Positions 16,856 through 24,304 of a stretch of DNA of 33,753 nucleotides are shown one piece after another. Below the pieces are notes generated by a model that did no database searches, had not been told where the DNA came from, and saw nothing but the letters and a program-made list of their open reading frames with translations. Numbering within the stretch: the stretch's first letter is position 1; every line of letters begins with the position of its first letter. This DNA is from Paracoccaceae bacterium (GTDB taxonomy: Bacteria > Pseudomonadota > Alphaproteobacteria > Rhodobacterales > Rhodobacteraceae): the NCBI GenBank assembly GCA_027484915.1, contig JAIXSA010000122.1, forward strand, positions 1 to 33,753. Reading direction: 5' to 3'. The position numbers and the translations under genes are program-made.

Positions 16856-17554
16856 TCATACCCCCACATAGGTCCGGAACACCGGATCTCCGGCGACAAG
16901 ACCGGCCACGTCCCGCGTCTCGGCCACCCGCCCTGCGACCATGAAGGCCACCTGGTCGGCAAGCTTCAGCACCGCATCGACCCGCTGCTCGACCAGCACC
17001 ACTGCGACGCCCTGCCGCTTCAGCGTCACGACCGCGTCCTGGATCAGCGCGATGATCGAAGGCTGCAACCCCTCGGTCGGCTCGTCGAGAAGAAGGACCT
17101 TGGGGTCAAGGCACAAGGCACGGGCAATGGCCAGCATCTGCTGCTCACCGCCCGACAGGGTTCCAGCAACCTGCGACAACCTCTCGCGAAGCCGGGGGAA
17201 GAGGGTCAGCACCTGCTCCAGACGCACCGGGTCATTGCGGCGGACAAGGCCACCGACGGCCAGGTTCTCGGCCACGGTCAGCGGGCCGAACAGGCGACGG
17301 CCCTGCGGCACATAGGCCAACCCGCATTTTGGCACGTCATGTGCGGGCAGACCCTGCAGGGCCCTGCCGTCCAGGCTGATGGTTCCCCCACCGGCTGGAA
17401 GAAGTCCCATCAACGCCTTGAGGAAGGTCGATTTTCCGACGCCATTGCGCCCCATGAGGCAGGTGATCCGCCTCGGTTCGGCCCTGAAATCGACCCCGCG
17501 CAGCACGGTGACGGGGCCGTAGCCCGCAGTCAGGCCCTGGACCTCAAGCGCCAA
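16856..17554 (-). CDS. livF: LivF-type ABC transporter ATP-binding protein, TTG start
   Basis: 232 residues. The best start is TTG 17554-17552, not the upstream ATG at 17611. It has a perfect AGGAGG (17566-17561) six bases upstream, begins at the conserved LALEVQGLTAGYG, and overlaps the livG stop by 11 bases as expected for coupled subunits. Walker A is GRNGVGKST (about 35-43), the signature is LSGGEQQMLAIARAL, Walker B is LLLDEPTEGL, and an H-loop-like region (VVLVEQRVDAVLKLADQ) follows. It is one of two ATPases driving a branched-chain-amino-acid-type importer (HAAT family). The importer specificity is set by the binding protein and is unknown. Its position before hyuAB suggests import of the cluster substrate. 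Confidence 0.92.
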   Translation of the reverse strand: MALEVQGLTAGYGPVTVLRGVDFRAEPRRITCLMGRNGVGKSTFLKALMGLLPAGGGTISLDGRALQGLPAHDVPKCGLAYVPQGRRLFGPLTVAENLAVGGLVRRNDPVRLEQVLTLFPRLRERLSQVAGTLSGGEQQMLAIARALCLDPKVLLLDEPTEGLQPSIIALIQDAVVTLKRQGVAVVLVEQRVDAVLKLADQVAFMVAGRVAETRDVAGLVAGDPVFRTYVGV

Positions 17555-18248
17555 GATAGGCCTCCTGCACGGCTGGGTTGGCGCGCACCTCGGCGGGCGT
17601 ACCGCTGGCAAGGACGCGACCGAAGGTCAGCACGGTGATCCGGGTGGCGAGGTCCATCACCACCTCCATGTTGTGCTCGATGAGAAGGACCGTGGTCTCG
17701 GGCACAAGGCTGCGGACCAGCGATTTGAAACCCTCGATCTCCGATGCGGCAAGGCCCTGGGTAGGTTCATCCAGGATCAGGAGGCGCGGGCTCAGGGCAA
17801 GGCCCATCGCCAGTTCCAGAAGCCGCTGGTGCCCGTACGACAGGGTCTGCGCTTCCTGCTCCTCCAGCCCCTCCAGCCCCACCCGCGCCAAGGCGGCGCG
17901 CGTTTTCGGCGCCAGATCGGCCGCCCCCTGCGACTGGACGGCAAGGGCCACGTTGTCGAAGACGGTCAGGCGCGGGAAGATGCTGGTGATCTGGAAGGTA
18001 TAGGCGATCCCCTTGCGCACCCGGGCATGGGCGGGAAGCCGGGTGATGTCCTCGCCCGCAAGCAGGATCGTACCGGACTGGGCAGGCAGGCGTCCGGACA
18101 GCAGACTGACAAATGTCGTCTTTCCCGCCCCGTTCGGGCCGATGAGGCCGTGGATCTCGCCCGGCTCCAGGGTGAAGTCCACCCCGTCCACCGCCTTCAG
18201 GCCGCCGAAATGTCGGGTCAATCCGCGGGTCTGGATCAGGGCAGCCAT
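17544..18248 (-). CDS. livG: LivG-type ABC transporter ATP-binding protein
   Basis: 234 residues from ATG 18248. This start lies inside the end of livM (13-base overlap) and is preceded by AGGTGG. A much longer in-frame extension upstream is the livM region read out of frame and is rejected. Walker A is GPNGAGKTT (about 37-45), the signature is LSYGHQRLLELAMGLAL, Walker B is LLILDEPTQGL, and the H-loop is LLIEHNMEVVMDLA. The short C-terminal tail (ASGTPAEVRANPAVQEAYLG) is typical of LivG. It pairs with LivF at the cytoplasmic face. Confidence 0.94.
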   Translation of the reverse strand: MAALIQTRGLTRHFGGLKAVDGVDFTLEPGEIHGLIGPNGAGKTTFVSLLSGRLPAQSGTILLAGEDITRLPAHARVRKGIAYTFQITSIFPRLTVFDNVALAVQSQGAADLAPKTRAALARVGLEGLEEQEAQTLSYGHQRLLELAMGLALSPRLLILDEPTQGLAASEIEGFKSLVRSLVPETTVLLIEHNMEVVMDLATRITVLTFGRVLASGTPAEVRANPAVQEAYLGA

Positions 18249-19168
18249 CTGACCCACCTTTCGCGGATCGTGCCAAGGATGCCCTTTGGCGCGAAGAGGA
18301 CAAGGATCACCAATGCGGCACCGACGATGAACTGGTGCGCCGTGGTGATGCCCGTCGCGGCCTCGATCAGAGCGAACATCACTAGCGCACCGAGGAAGGG
18401 GCCCAGCGTGGTCCCCGCCCCGCCGAGAAGGACGTAGAGCATCGGCAGGATTGAATACTGGATCGTCGCGAAACTGGCCCCGACATAGCCGAAGAGGATC
18501 GCATAGGCGGCCCCTGCGGCCCCGGCATAGAGGCCGGAAATGGTAAGCGCGGCCAGTTTCACCGTGAACGGGTTGTAGCCCAGCATCCGGGACCGTTCCT
18601 CGTTCTCGCGCATTGCAACCATCGTGCGGCCAAGGGGAGAGCGGACAAGGACGAGGCTGGCGAGAAGGCCAAAGGCGAAGATCGTCAGCGCTGCCACGAA
18701 GCGGGGCGTGTCGGTCGAGAGGTCGAATCCCATCAGTGTGCGGCTTGCGGCTGAGACCGCGAAACCGTCGTCCCCGCCAGTGACCGGGGCGAAGTAGAGA
18801 AGCGTGAGGTAACCCGCCTGGGCGAACATCAGCGTGACGATCATGAAGCTGACACCCGCCGTCCGCAGCGCCAAAAGGCCAAGTACGGCGGCGACAAGAC
18901 CCCCTCCGGCAATACCAGCGATGAAAGCGGGGCCGGCACTCCACCCCCACAGCTGGGCGGGCAGACCGGCCGCGTACATGCCGGCGGCAAGAAGAAGGGC
19001 GTGACCAAGGCTGAGAAGGCCGGTGTAACCGAAGGCAAGGTTGTAGCCCATCGCGAAGACGGCCAGCACCATGATCCGGGCAAGGTTGGTGGCGTGATAG
19101 GGCGAGAGCCAATACTGTGCGGTGAAGAGGACCGCGATCAGCGCAAGATGGAGCGTCCAGTGCTTCAC
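18236..19168 (-). CDS. livM: LivM-type ABC transporter permease
   Basis: 310 residues with eight to nine hydrophobic segments. The family signature is NLARIMVLAVFAMGYNLAFGYTGLLSLGHALLLAAGMY near the N-terminus, and the EAA-like coupling loop is SPLGRTMVAMRENEERSRMLGYNPFTVKLAALTISG. The C-terminus is ALVILVLFAPKGILGTIRERW. It forms the inner-membrane channel with LivH. The ATG overlaps the livH stop (ATGA, 19165-19168), so the two permeases are translationally coupled. Confidence 0.94.
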   Translation of the reverse strand: MKHWTLHLALIAVLFTAQYWLSPYHATNLARIMVLAVFAMGYNLAFGYTGLLSLGHALLLAAGMYAAGLPAQLWGWSAGPAFIAGIAGGGLVAAVLGLLALRTAGVSFMIVTLMFAQAGYLTLLYFAPVTGGDDGFAVSAASRTLMGFDLSTDTPRFVAALTIFAFGLLASLVLVRSPLGRTMVAMRENEERSRMLGYNPFTVKLAALTISGLYAGAAGAAYAILFGYVGASFATIQYSILPMLYVLLGGAGTTLGPFLGALVMFALIEAATGITTAHQFIVGAALVILVLFAPKGILGTIRERWVRWLP

Positions 19169-20043
19169 GCCTTCGCTCCGAACAGGCCCTGCGGGCGGAA
19201 GACAAGGACCAGAGCGACAAGAAGCGTGGCTAGGATCTTTGCCAGCGTGGGCGTGAAGAACATCGAGATGACGCCGTCGGACAGGCCGATGACGAGGGCG
19301 GCGATCAGGGTTCCGCGCAAGGACCCCAGGCCACCGATGATGACGACGATGAAGGAAAGAAGCAGCGGGTCATGGCCCATCAGGTATTGCGCCTGCTGGA
19401 TCGGGACGATCAGCACTCCGGCCAGGGCGGCAAGGCCCGCGCCAAGGGCGAAAGTGCCCATATAGACGCGGTCGACGTTGATCCCGAAGGCCTGTGCGGT
19501 GGTGCGATCGACCTGTGTGGCACGCATGATGAGGCCCGCCTTGGTGCGGGTCATGAACAGCCACAGCGCCAGAAGGATCAGTCCGGCCGCCAGAACCACG
19601 AACAGCTTGTAGCCGGAATAGCCGAACCACGGCAGCTGGATGCGCCACTCGAAGGGCGCCGTGACGGGGTTGGCGTTGGGTCCATAGAGCGACAGCGCGG
19701 CCTGCTGGAGGATGTACAGAAGGCCGATGGTGGCGACGATAGTGGCCTCGGGGTCGTAGTTCAGCCGCTTCAGGATCAGACCGTCGGCGGCAGCGGCCAG
19801 AGCCGCAACAAGAAGCGGCGCGATCAGGACGGCCGCAAGGAAGGCCAGCGCCGGGGGACCGGGGAACATCGTGGTAACGGCCCAGGCGAGGACGGCACCC
19901 AGCATGTAGAACTCGCCGTGGGCGACGTTGACGACGCGCATGACGCCGAAGACAAGGCTCAGACCTGCCGCTGCCAGTGCCAGGACGGCGGCGGTCACGA
20001 GGCCCTCCATCAGGGCGAGGAGGAGGAAGGGTCCGAAGGCCAT
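19165..20043 (-). CDS. livH: LivH-type ABC transporter permease
   Basis: 292 residues with about eight membrane segments. Family signatures are ALAAAGLSLVFGVMRVVNVAHGEFYMLGA near the N-terminus, LGSLRGTLIAALVIGLSDG, and the C-terminal VALVLVFRPQGLFG. The coupling loop is TKAGLIMRATQVDRTTAQAFGINVDRVYMGTFALGAG. It is the first permease of the HAAT importer. It is separated from the upstream binding-protein gene by a 90-base gap that holds a large inverted repeat, a layout that often lets the binding protein be made in excess of the permeases. Confidence 0.95.
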   Translation of the reverse strand: MAFGPFLLLALMEGLVTAAVLALAAAGLSLVFGVMRVVNVAHGEFYMLGAVLAWAVTTMFPGPPALAFLAAVLIAPLLVAALAAAADGLILKRLNYDPEATIVATIGLLYILQQAALSLYGPNANPVTAPFEWRIQLPWFGYSGYKLFVVLAAGLILLALWLFMTRTKAGLIMRATQVDRTTAQAFGINVDRVYMGTFALGAGLAALAGVLIVPIQQAQYLMGHDPLLLSFIVVIIGGLGSLRGTLIAALVIGLSDGVISMFFTPTLAKILATLLVALVLVFRPQGLFGAKA

Positions 20044-20066
20044 GCAGGGGTCCGATGGGTAAGAAA

Positions 20067-20124
20067 GGTGGGCGGATCGCCCACCCTACAAAGGGCGGCA
20101 GGTAGGGTGGGCGATCCGCCCACC
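20067..20124. repeat. Perfect 23-bp inverted repeat (REP-like hairpin) inside the transporter operon
   Basis: The arm 20067-20089 (starting GGTGGGCGGATCGCCCACC) is the exact reverse complement of 20102-20124, with the 12-base spacer AAAGGGCGGCAG. Each arm itself contains an imperfect GGGCGGATCGCCC dyad. The gap lies between the binding-protein stop (20134) and the livH start (20043). A transcript would form a very stable hairpin that could protect the upstream mRNA or partly terminate. Units of this kind (GTAGGGTGGGCGATCCGCCCACC-like) look like dispersed intergenic repeats, but that needs a genome scan. Confidence 0.9.
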
Positions 20125-20133
20125 CCCCGGTTC

Positions 20134-21405
20134 TCAGAAGGACATGGTCGTGTAGTCGACCGCGTCCTCGTAAAGCCCCTCGTCGATGGTCGTGGTGTGG
20201 ACCTTCACCAGCTTGCCGCCCTGCACCTGGCTGATGTTCTGGCTGCCGAACACCTGGTGCGTCTTGCCGTTGAAGCGCTTTGCCCCCTGCGGACGCTCGA
20301 TCCCGTAAGGCAGATCGGTGATCGCCTCCATCGCCTCGACCAGCTTCTGCCGGTCCGCCGGGCCGGCGTAGCCCGAGGCTTCCATCGCCTGCTTGATGAA
20401 GTAGAGCGTCTCCCAGGTCGAGAACATGTGGCTGTAGGTCGACACGTCCGCCGCATCGCTGACCGATGCGCCGTTGTCGTCCACGCCCACAGCGGCGCGG
20501 TAGGCGGACTCATGTTCACCCGCATCCGCCGCCTTCACCCGCGGGTGTGCTTCCCAGAAGTGCGAGCCTTCCAGGAATTCAAGGCCCGGTGTGGCGGTGT
20601 CCACGGCCTCGAGGCTATCGATGAAGCCGAAAAGCTGCGGCTTGGCACCCGTGCCGTAGAACTCGCCCAGTTCCTTGACGAAGGTCAGGACAGCGGGGCC
20701 GACCATGACGTGGTAGAGGACCTCGGTTTCCGCCGGGATCTGCGGAAAATAGCGGGTGAAGCTGGTTTCCGTGGGCGGCACGGCAATCTGGGCGATGACC
20801 TCGCCTCCCTGTGCCTGGATCGCGGCGGTGAAGAAATCCCGGTGGTCGTGGCCGAAGGCATAGTCCGGGAAGACCATCGTGACCTTCTTGCCAAGGTTCG
20901 CCGCCACCCAAGGCGCCATCGTGGAAATCTGCGCGCGGACGTCGGTGATTCCGGGCTGCAGCGTCCAGCGGTTCAGGGCACCCGAGGCGACATGGTAGCC
21001 CTCGGAGCAGACAAGATATGGCACCTTCAGCTCACCCGCACGTGGGGCCGAGCCCATGACGACGTGGCTGAAAAGCGTCCCCATCACCAGGTCGCAGCCA
21101 TCGGACTGGGTCAGCTTGTCCACCACTTCCGAACCGCGCTTGGGGTCGGTTGCGTCATCCTCGAACAGGATCTCGACCGGGCGACCGCCGATCCCGCCGG
21201 CATCGTTGATCGCCTTGAGCGCGGCCTGGGCGGTGCGTTCGTACCAGCGGCCATAGGCGGCGCCGATGCCGGTGCGGTGGAGCTGGAAGCCGATCTTGAT
21301 CGGCGCGGCTTGCGCGGCCACGTAGCCCGGCAGGGCCGCCGTAAGAAGGCCCGCGCCCCCGGCCATCAACAGGCCGCGGCGGGTGGGATGAAGCAGGTTC
21401 GTCAT
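20134..21405 (-). CDS. Branched-chain-amino-acid-type ABC substrate-binding protein, Tat signal
   Basis: 423 residues from ATG 21405, chosen over an in-frame upstream start because GGAGAG lies about eight bases upstream and a twin-arginine signal follows at once (RRGLLMAGGAGLLTAALPGYVAAQA, Arg9-Arg10). The mature protein is a type-1 periplasmic binding fold (Peripla_BP_6): IKIGFQLHRTGIGAAYGRW, INDAGGIGGRPVEILFEDDATDPKRG, and VTMVFPDYAFGHDHRDFF. This family binds amino acids, amides, urea and aromatic or heterocyclic compounds, and the ligand is not predictable here. Tat export suggests that folding precedes export. It is upstream of livHMGF and 82 bases after the membrane-protein gene. Confidence 0.93.
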   Translation of the reverse strand: MTNLLHPTRRGLLMAGGAGLLTAALPGYVAAQAAPIKIGFQLHRTGIGAAYGRWYERTAQAALKAINDAGGIGGRPVEILFEDDATDPKRGSEVVDKLTQSDGCDLVMGTLFSHVVMGSAPRAGELKVPYLVCSEGYHVASGALNRWTLQPGITDVRAQISTMAPWVAANLGKKVTMVFPDYAFGHDHRDFFTAAIQAQGGEVIAQIAVPPTETSFTRYFPQIPAETEVLYHVMVGPAVLTFVKELGEFYGTGAKPQLFGFIDSLEAVDTATPGLEFLEGSHFWEAHPRVKAADAGEHESAYRAAVGVDDNGASVSDAADVSTYSHMFSTWETLYFIKQAMEASGYAGPADRQKLVEAMEAITDLPYGIERPQGAKRFNGKTHQVFGSQNISQVQGGKLVKVHTTTIDEGLYEDAVDYTTMSF

Positions 21406-21487
21406 GTTCGTCTCTCCACTGTTGCGGCCTCTCATCGGGCCATTGGTCATCATTGGGGCGTGACGGCCCCGGAAGTGTCCAGTCTTT

Positions 21488-22888
21488 TCATCCGGTCCTT
21501 GCCGTGGACAGAAGCCAAAGACCCAGCACCGTGTAAGCTACCATCAGGATCGTCATCGGCAGATGCGCGATCGGCCGCGCGCCCTGCCCTGCAAGTTTCA
21601 GGCCAAGCAGCACGGCCAAGAGATGCGCGCAAAGGATCGCGGCAAACTGCAGGCCGTAGATCACCGGCATGACACTTGGGTCGGTCAGGAAGCCGAAAGA
21701 GACGAAGAAGGGTGGCAGACCCAGCCAGCTGTCCCCGGTCATCAGGGGATCGTTCAGCGCGGCAAGGGTATATTGCCCGGCCGTCAGCAGCATGACCAAG
21801 TAGTGCGCCGCGTGATAGCCCGCCGCGATGGCGAGAAAGCTCAGCATCACCGGCCCGGTCGCAAAGCCACCGCCGACCTTCCGGCCAAGCGCGATGGCGG
21901 CAAGGATCAGGGTCAGCGTAAGCACCCAGACGGCGGCGAGACCCACGGTATTCTCCCACATTACCGCGCTGCGGCCCGTCGGCTCCAGCGGGTTCTCTCC
22001 GATCAGGGCCTGCCACCAGAAGGTTTCGGCCAGCCCGTCGAAGGTCAGCGCGGCAAGGGCAAGGCTGACGAAGACCATGGCCGAGGGCGAAAGCGGCGTC
22101 ATCGACAGGACCTGCGTGCCGGGCCAGCCGCGCATCAGGCGGGTGCGGTCGCCGGCGGGGTCATGCCAAAGGGGCGCCACCTTTGCGATGAGGGCGAAGA
22201 GAAGGGTCAGGAACTCTCCCTGTTCCAGCCAATCGTCGCCCTCCAGCACGGCAAGGGCGAAGATCACCCCCCAATAGGCCAGCGCAACCTGGGCCAGAAC
22301 TGCGGGGTCGTCGGGGTAAAGTGAGACCATCTGGAACCAGACAAAGCCCGCATAGCCCAGGACGGCGGGCCAGTGGCCAAGACGGGCAAGGCCGATGGTG
22401 CCTGTCCTACCCAGCAGCGTCCGGGCGATGCGGACCGGGCCGGTCCAGGGGTTCAGCGGCCGCCAGAGGTTGCCCAACAGCATCGAGCCAAGGGGCACGA
22501 CGATCCAGACGCCGGTCCAGAAGACCAGCGTCATCAGGTTGTGCATTGGGTCCCGCTCACCATAGAGGCCGACGAAGATCAGGCCCAGGAAAGCCAGGAA
22601 CGAGAGGTAGGAGGTCAGCGCCAGCGGCAAAAGGTTGCGGCGCTCGTGGAGCAGGCGCGGCTGCATCTCCGGCAGGCGGTGGGCCGCGACGCCCATCAGG
22701 GCCGTCAACGCCACGGTCAGCGCGGCGGCGGTGATGTAGTGCCCCGTCGGCAGCGTCAGGATGACCGAGGGCGGCAAGGCGCAGGCGAAGGCAAGGCCGG
22801 GCGTCAGCAGGACGGCCAGACCGCCCACCCCCAAAGTTTTCGAGAACTTCGGGCAAAATCCGTCGAAGGATTTTGGCTTCTGCGTCAC
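21488..22888 (-). CDS. Polytopic membrane protein of unknown function, FedA-like
   Basis: 466 residues with about eleven hydrophobic segments and a possible signal sequence (GGLAVLLTPGLAFACA). It starts at GTG 22888, which overlaps the upstream stop (GTGA), with GGAGGA upstream. Blocks such as LLGNLWRPLNPWTGP, LAVLEGDDWLEQGEFLTLLFALIAKVAPLW and LTFDGLAETFWWQALIGENPLEPTG resemble, from memory, a family annotated as fenitrothion hydrolase (FedA). That name comes from a pesticide degrader and probably does not describe the natural role. It could be a transporter, a channel or a membrane-bound hydrolase. Its place between the enzymes and the importer suggests a link to substrate uptake or a membrane step. 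Resemblance not checked by search. Confidence 0.6.
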   Translation of the reverse strand: MTQKPKSFDGFCPKFSKTLGVGGLAVLLTPGLAFACALPPSVILTLPTGHYITAAALTVALTALMGVAAHRLPEMQPRLLHERRNLLPLALTSYLSFLAFLGLIFVGLYGERDPMHNLMTLVFWTGVWIVVPLGSMLLGNLWRPLNPWTGPVRIARTLLGRTGTIGLARLGHWPAVLGYAGFVWFQMVSLYPDDPAVLAQVALAYWGVIFALAVLEGDDWLEQGEFLTLLFALIAKVAPLWHDPAGDRTRLMRGWPGTQVLSMTPLSPSAMVFVSLALAALTFDGLAETFWWQALIGENPLEPTGRSAVMWENTVGLAAVWVLTLTLILAAIALGRKVGGGFATGPVMLSFLAIAAGYHAAHYLVMLLTAGQYTLAALNDPLMTGDSWLGLPPFFVSFGFLTDPSVMPVIYGLQFAAILCAHLLAVLLGLKLAGQGARPIAHLPMTILMVAYTVLGLWLLSTARTG

Positions 22889-23466
22889 CTCAGCCCGTCC
22901 TCCCCCTTGACCTGATGGATTTCCAGGCCACCCATCCGGCTGTGCACCCTGCCGCCGCGCGCCATGCCCAAAGCGAAAAGCACCTCGTTTGCCCGCGGAC
23001 CGTCCGGACAGGCCAGCGTGATCGCATCGAACCGCGACCGGACATAGGCCGCGTTCAGGTGCCCTAGCGGCAGATCAAGCGTCGCGCCCAGCCCGCCCAC
23101 CTTCATCACCGAAGGCACGATGGCCCGGCATTCCCCCAGCCGGTCCCGCATCCCGTAGCCACCGGCGACGTGCCAGAGCGCTCCATGCTCGCTTTCGCCC
23201 CCCTCACCCACGATGGCACCCTTGCCATAGGCGTCGATCCCCTCGCGCCCGCCAAGGATGGCGACAAGACGGTCGGTGAGGTCCAGGGCAAGGGGCTTCA
23301 GATCCTCCATAGCCGGTTGCAGATCAGGCTCGTAGCGGCCGGCAAAGGGGTTCGCGCAGATCGCATAGATCGCCGCGCGGACCGGAGGAGGCGAGACAAG
23401 CGGCCCACCCTCGTGCCGGATCTCCTCAAGTTGCACGACGATTTTCCTGACAGCGAAATCAGCCAC
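22885..23466 (-). CDS. Amino acid synthesis family protein (PF06684/DUF1185-like)
   Basis: 193 residues from GTG 23466, overlapping the UPF0280 stop by eight bases. The sequence FAVRKIVVQLEEIRHEGGPLV, ANPFAGRYEPDLQPAMEDL, YGKGAIVGEGGESEHGALWHVAGGYGMR and MKVGGLGATLDLPLGHLNAAYVRSRFDAITL is characteristic of a small conserved family named amino acid synthesis protein. The biochemical role is not established. No catalytic residue can be assigned with confidence. Context (UPF0280 and Hnr-like upstream, transporter and HyuAB downstream) suggests a part in heterocycle or amide catabolism. Identification rests on remembered family sequence. Confidence 0.75.
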   Translation of the reverse strand: MADFAVRKIVVQLEEIRHEGGPLVSPPPVRAAIYAICANPFAGRYEPDLQPAMEDLKPLALDLTDRLVAILGGREGIDAYGKGAIVGEGGESEHGALWHVAGGYGMRDRLGECRAIVPSVMKVGGLGATLDLPLGHLNAAYVRSRFDAITLACPDGPRANEVLFALGMARGGRVHSRMGGLEIHQVKGEDGLR

Positions 23467-24304
23467 TTTCGTCCCTTCCTTCCAGCGCGAGCGCGCCCGT
23501 CATCCGACATTCACCTTGCAGGAACAGCGCCGCCCCTTCAATCAGGCCGCGCGCCTTGAAGGCCTCGGCCGCGCGCAGGCCAGCTTCCAGAGCCGCAGCC
23601 CGGTCCCCAGGCGTGAGCACGGGAACCGCCACCGTGACCAGCCGGTCACCCAGATCGCTGTCACACTGCACCTCGCGCGCGGGGCGGCGCAGGATGCCGG
23701 GGTGGGCAACATCCACCGCATTCGCCACCATCGTCGCCGCCGCATCCGCCATCGCCGCTGTCCGTGCCAGCACCGTCACCGCATCCGCGATCCCCAGCGA
23801 GAAGCTTCGCCCTCCCCAACCAGAGGTCGCGATGCCGCGTACCGGGTCCCGGTCGCGGACAAGGACCCGGTCGACCGACGAGGGTCCAAGCGCGCAAGTG
23901 AGGCTTTCCCCGGCCCCCAGCCAAAGCGCGATGTCGCCCCCGTTGTTGACATAGGCCCGCAGGATGCCGGGACCGCCCAATGCAGCCAGCACGTCCTCGG
24001 CTACGGCACCGGCAACGGCGGCCATCGGCGTGATGAAGGCGGGCCGAAACGGGGCGACCGCGGCAGCCATCCGGCAGGCGATGCGGCCCTGGACCGGTGC
24101 CGCAGGCGAGCGAAGCGCGGGCAGTTCGGCGACCAACTCCTCCAGCACGGTGGCAAAACGGGTGGCAGCACGCCCATAGGCGGCGCGGATGGCGGGCCGG
24201 TCGCCGAAGGCTTCGGCGATGATGTCGATCGGGCCATGCTGAAGGTGCAACCGTCCGCCCGGCAAAAGCGCCGCGACAGCCTGCTGCGGGCGGGGTGCGG
24301 TCAT
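23459..24304 (-). CDS. UPF0280 family protein (ApbE-like fold)
   Basis: 281 residues from ATG 24304, which overlaps the upstream stop (ATGA). The GTG at 24310 is possible but less likely. Motifs are LQHGPIDIIAEAFGDRPAI, PMAAVAGAVAEDVLAAL, LRAYVNNGGDIALWL, GIATSGWGGRSFSLGIADAVTVLA, ADAAATMVANAVDVAHPGI and SDLGDRLVTVAVPVL. They fit the UPF0280 family, whose structure resembles the flavin transferase ApbE. NNGGDIAL corresponds to the conserved NxGGD of that fold. Function is unknown. It could flavinylate or assist the Fe-S flavoprotein encoded just upstream, but this is only inference. Confidence 0.8.
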   Translation of the reverse strand: MTAPRPQQAVAALLPGGRLHLQHGPIDIIAEAFGDRPAIRAAYGRAATRFATVLEELVAELPALRSPAAPVQGRIACRMAAAVAPFRPAFITPMAAVAGAVAEDVLAALGGPGILRAYVNNGGDIALWLGAGESLTCALGPSSVDRVLVRDRDPVRGIATSGWGGRSFSLGIADAVTVLARTAAMADAAATMVANAVDVAHPGILRRPAREVQCDSDLGDRLVTVAVPVLTPGDRAAALEAGLRAAEAFKARGLIEGAALFLQGECRMTGALALEGRDESG

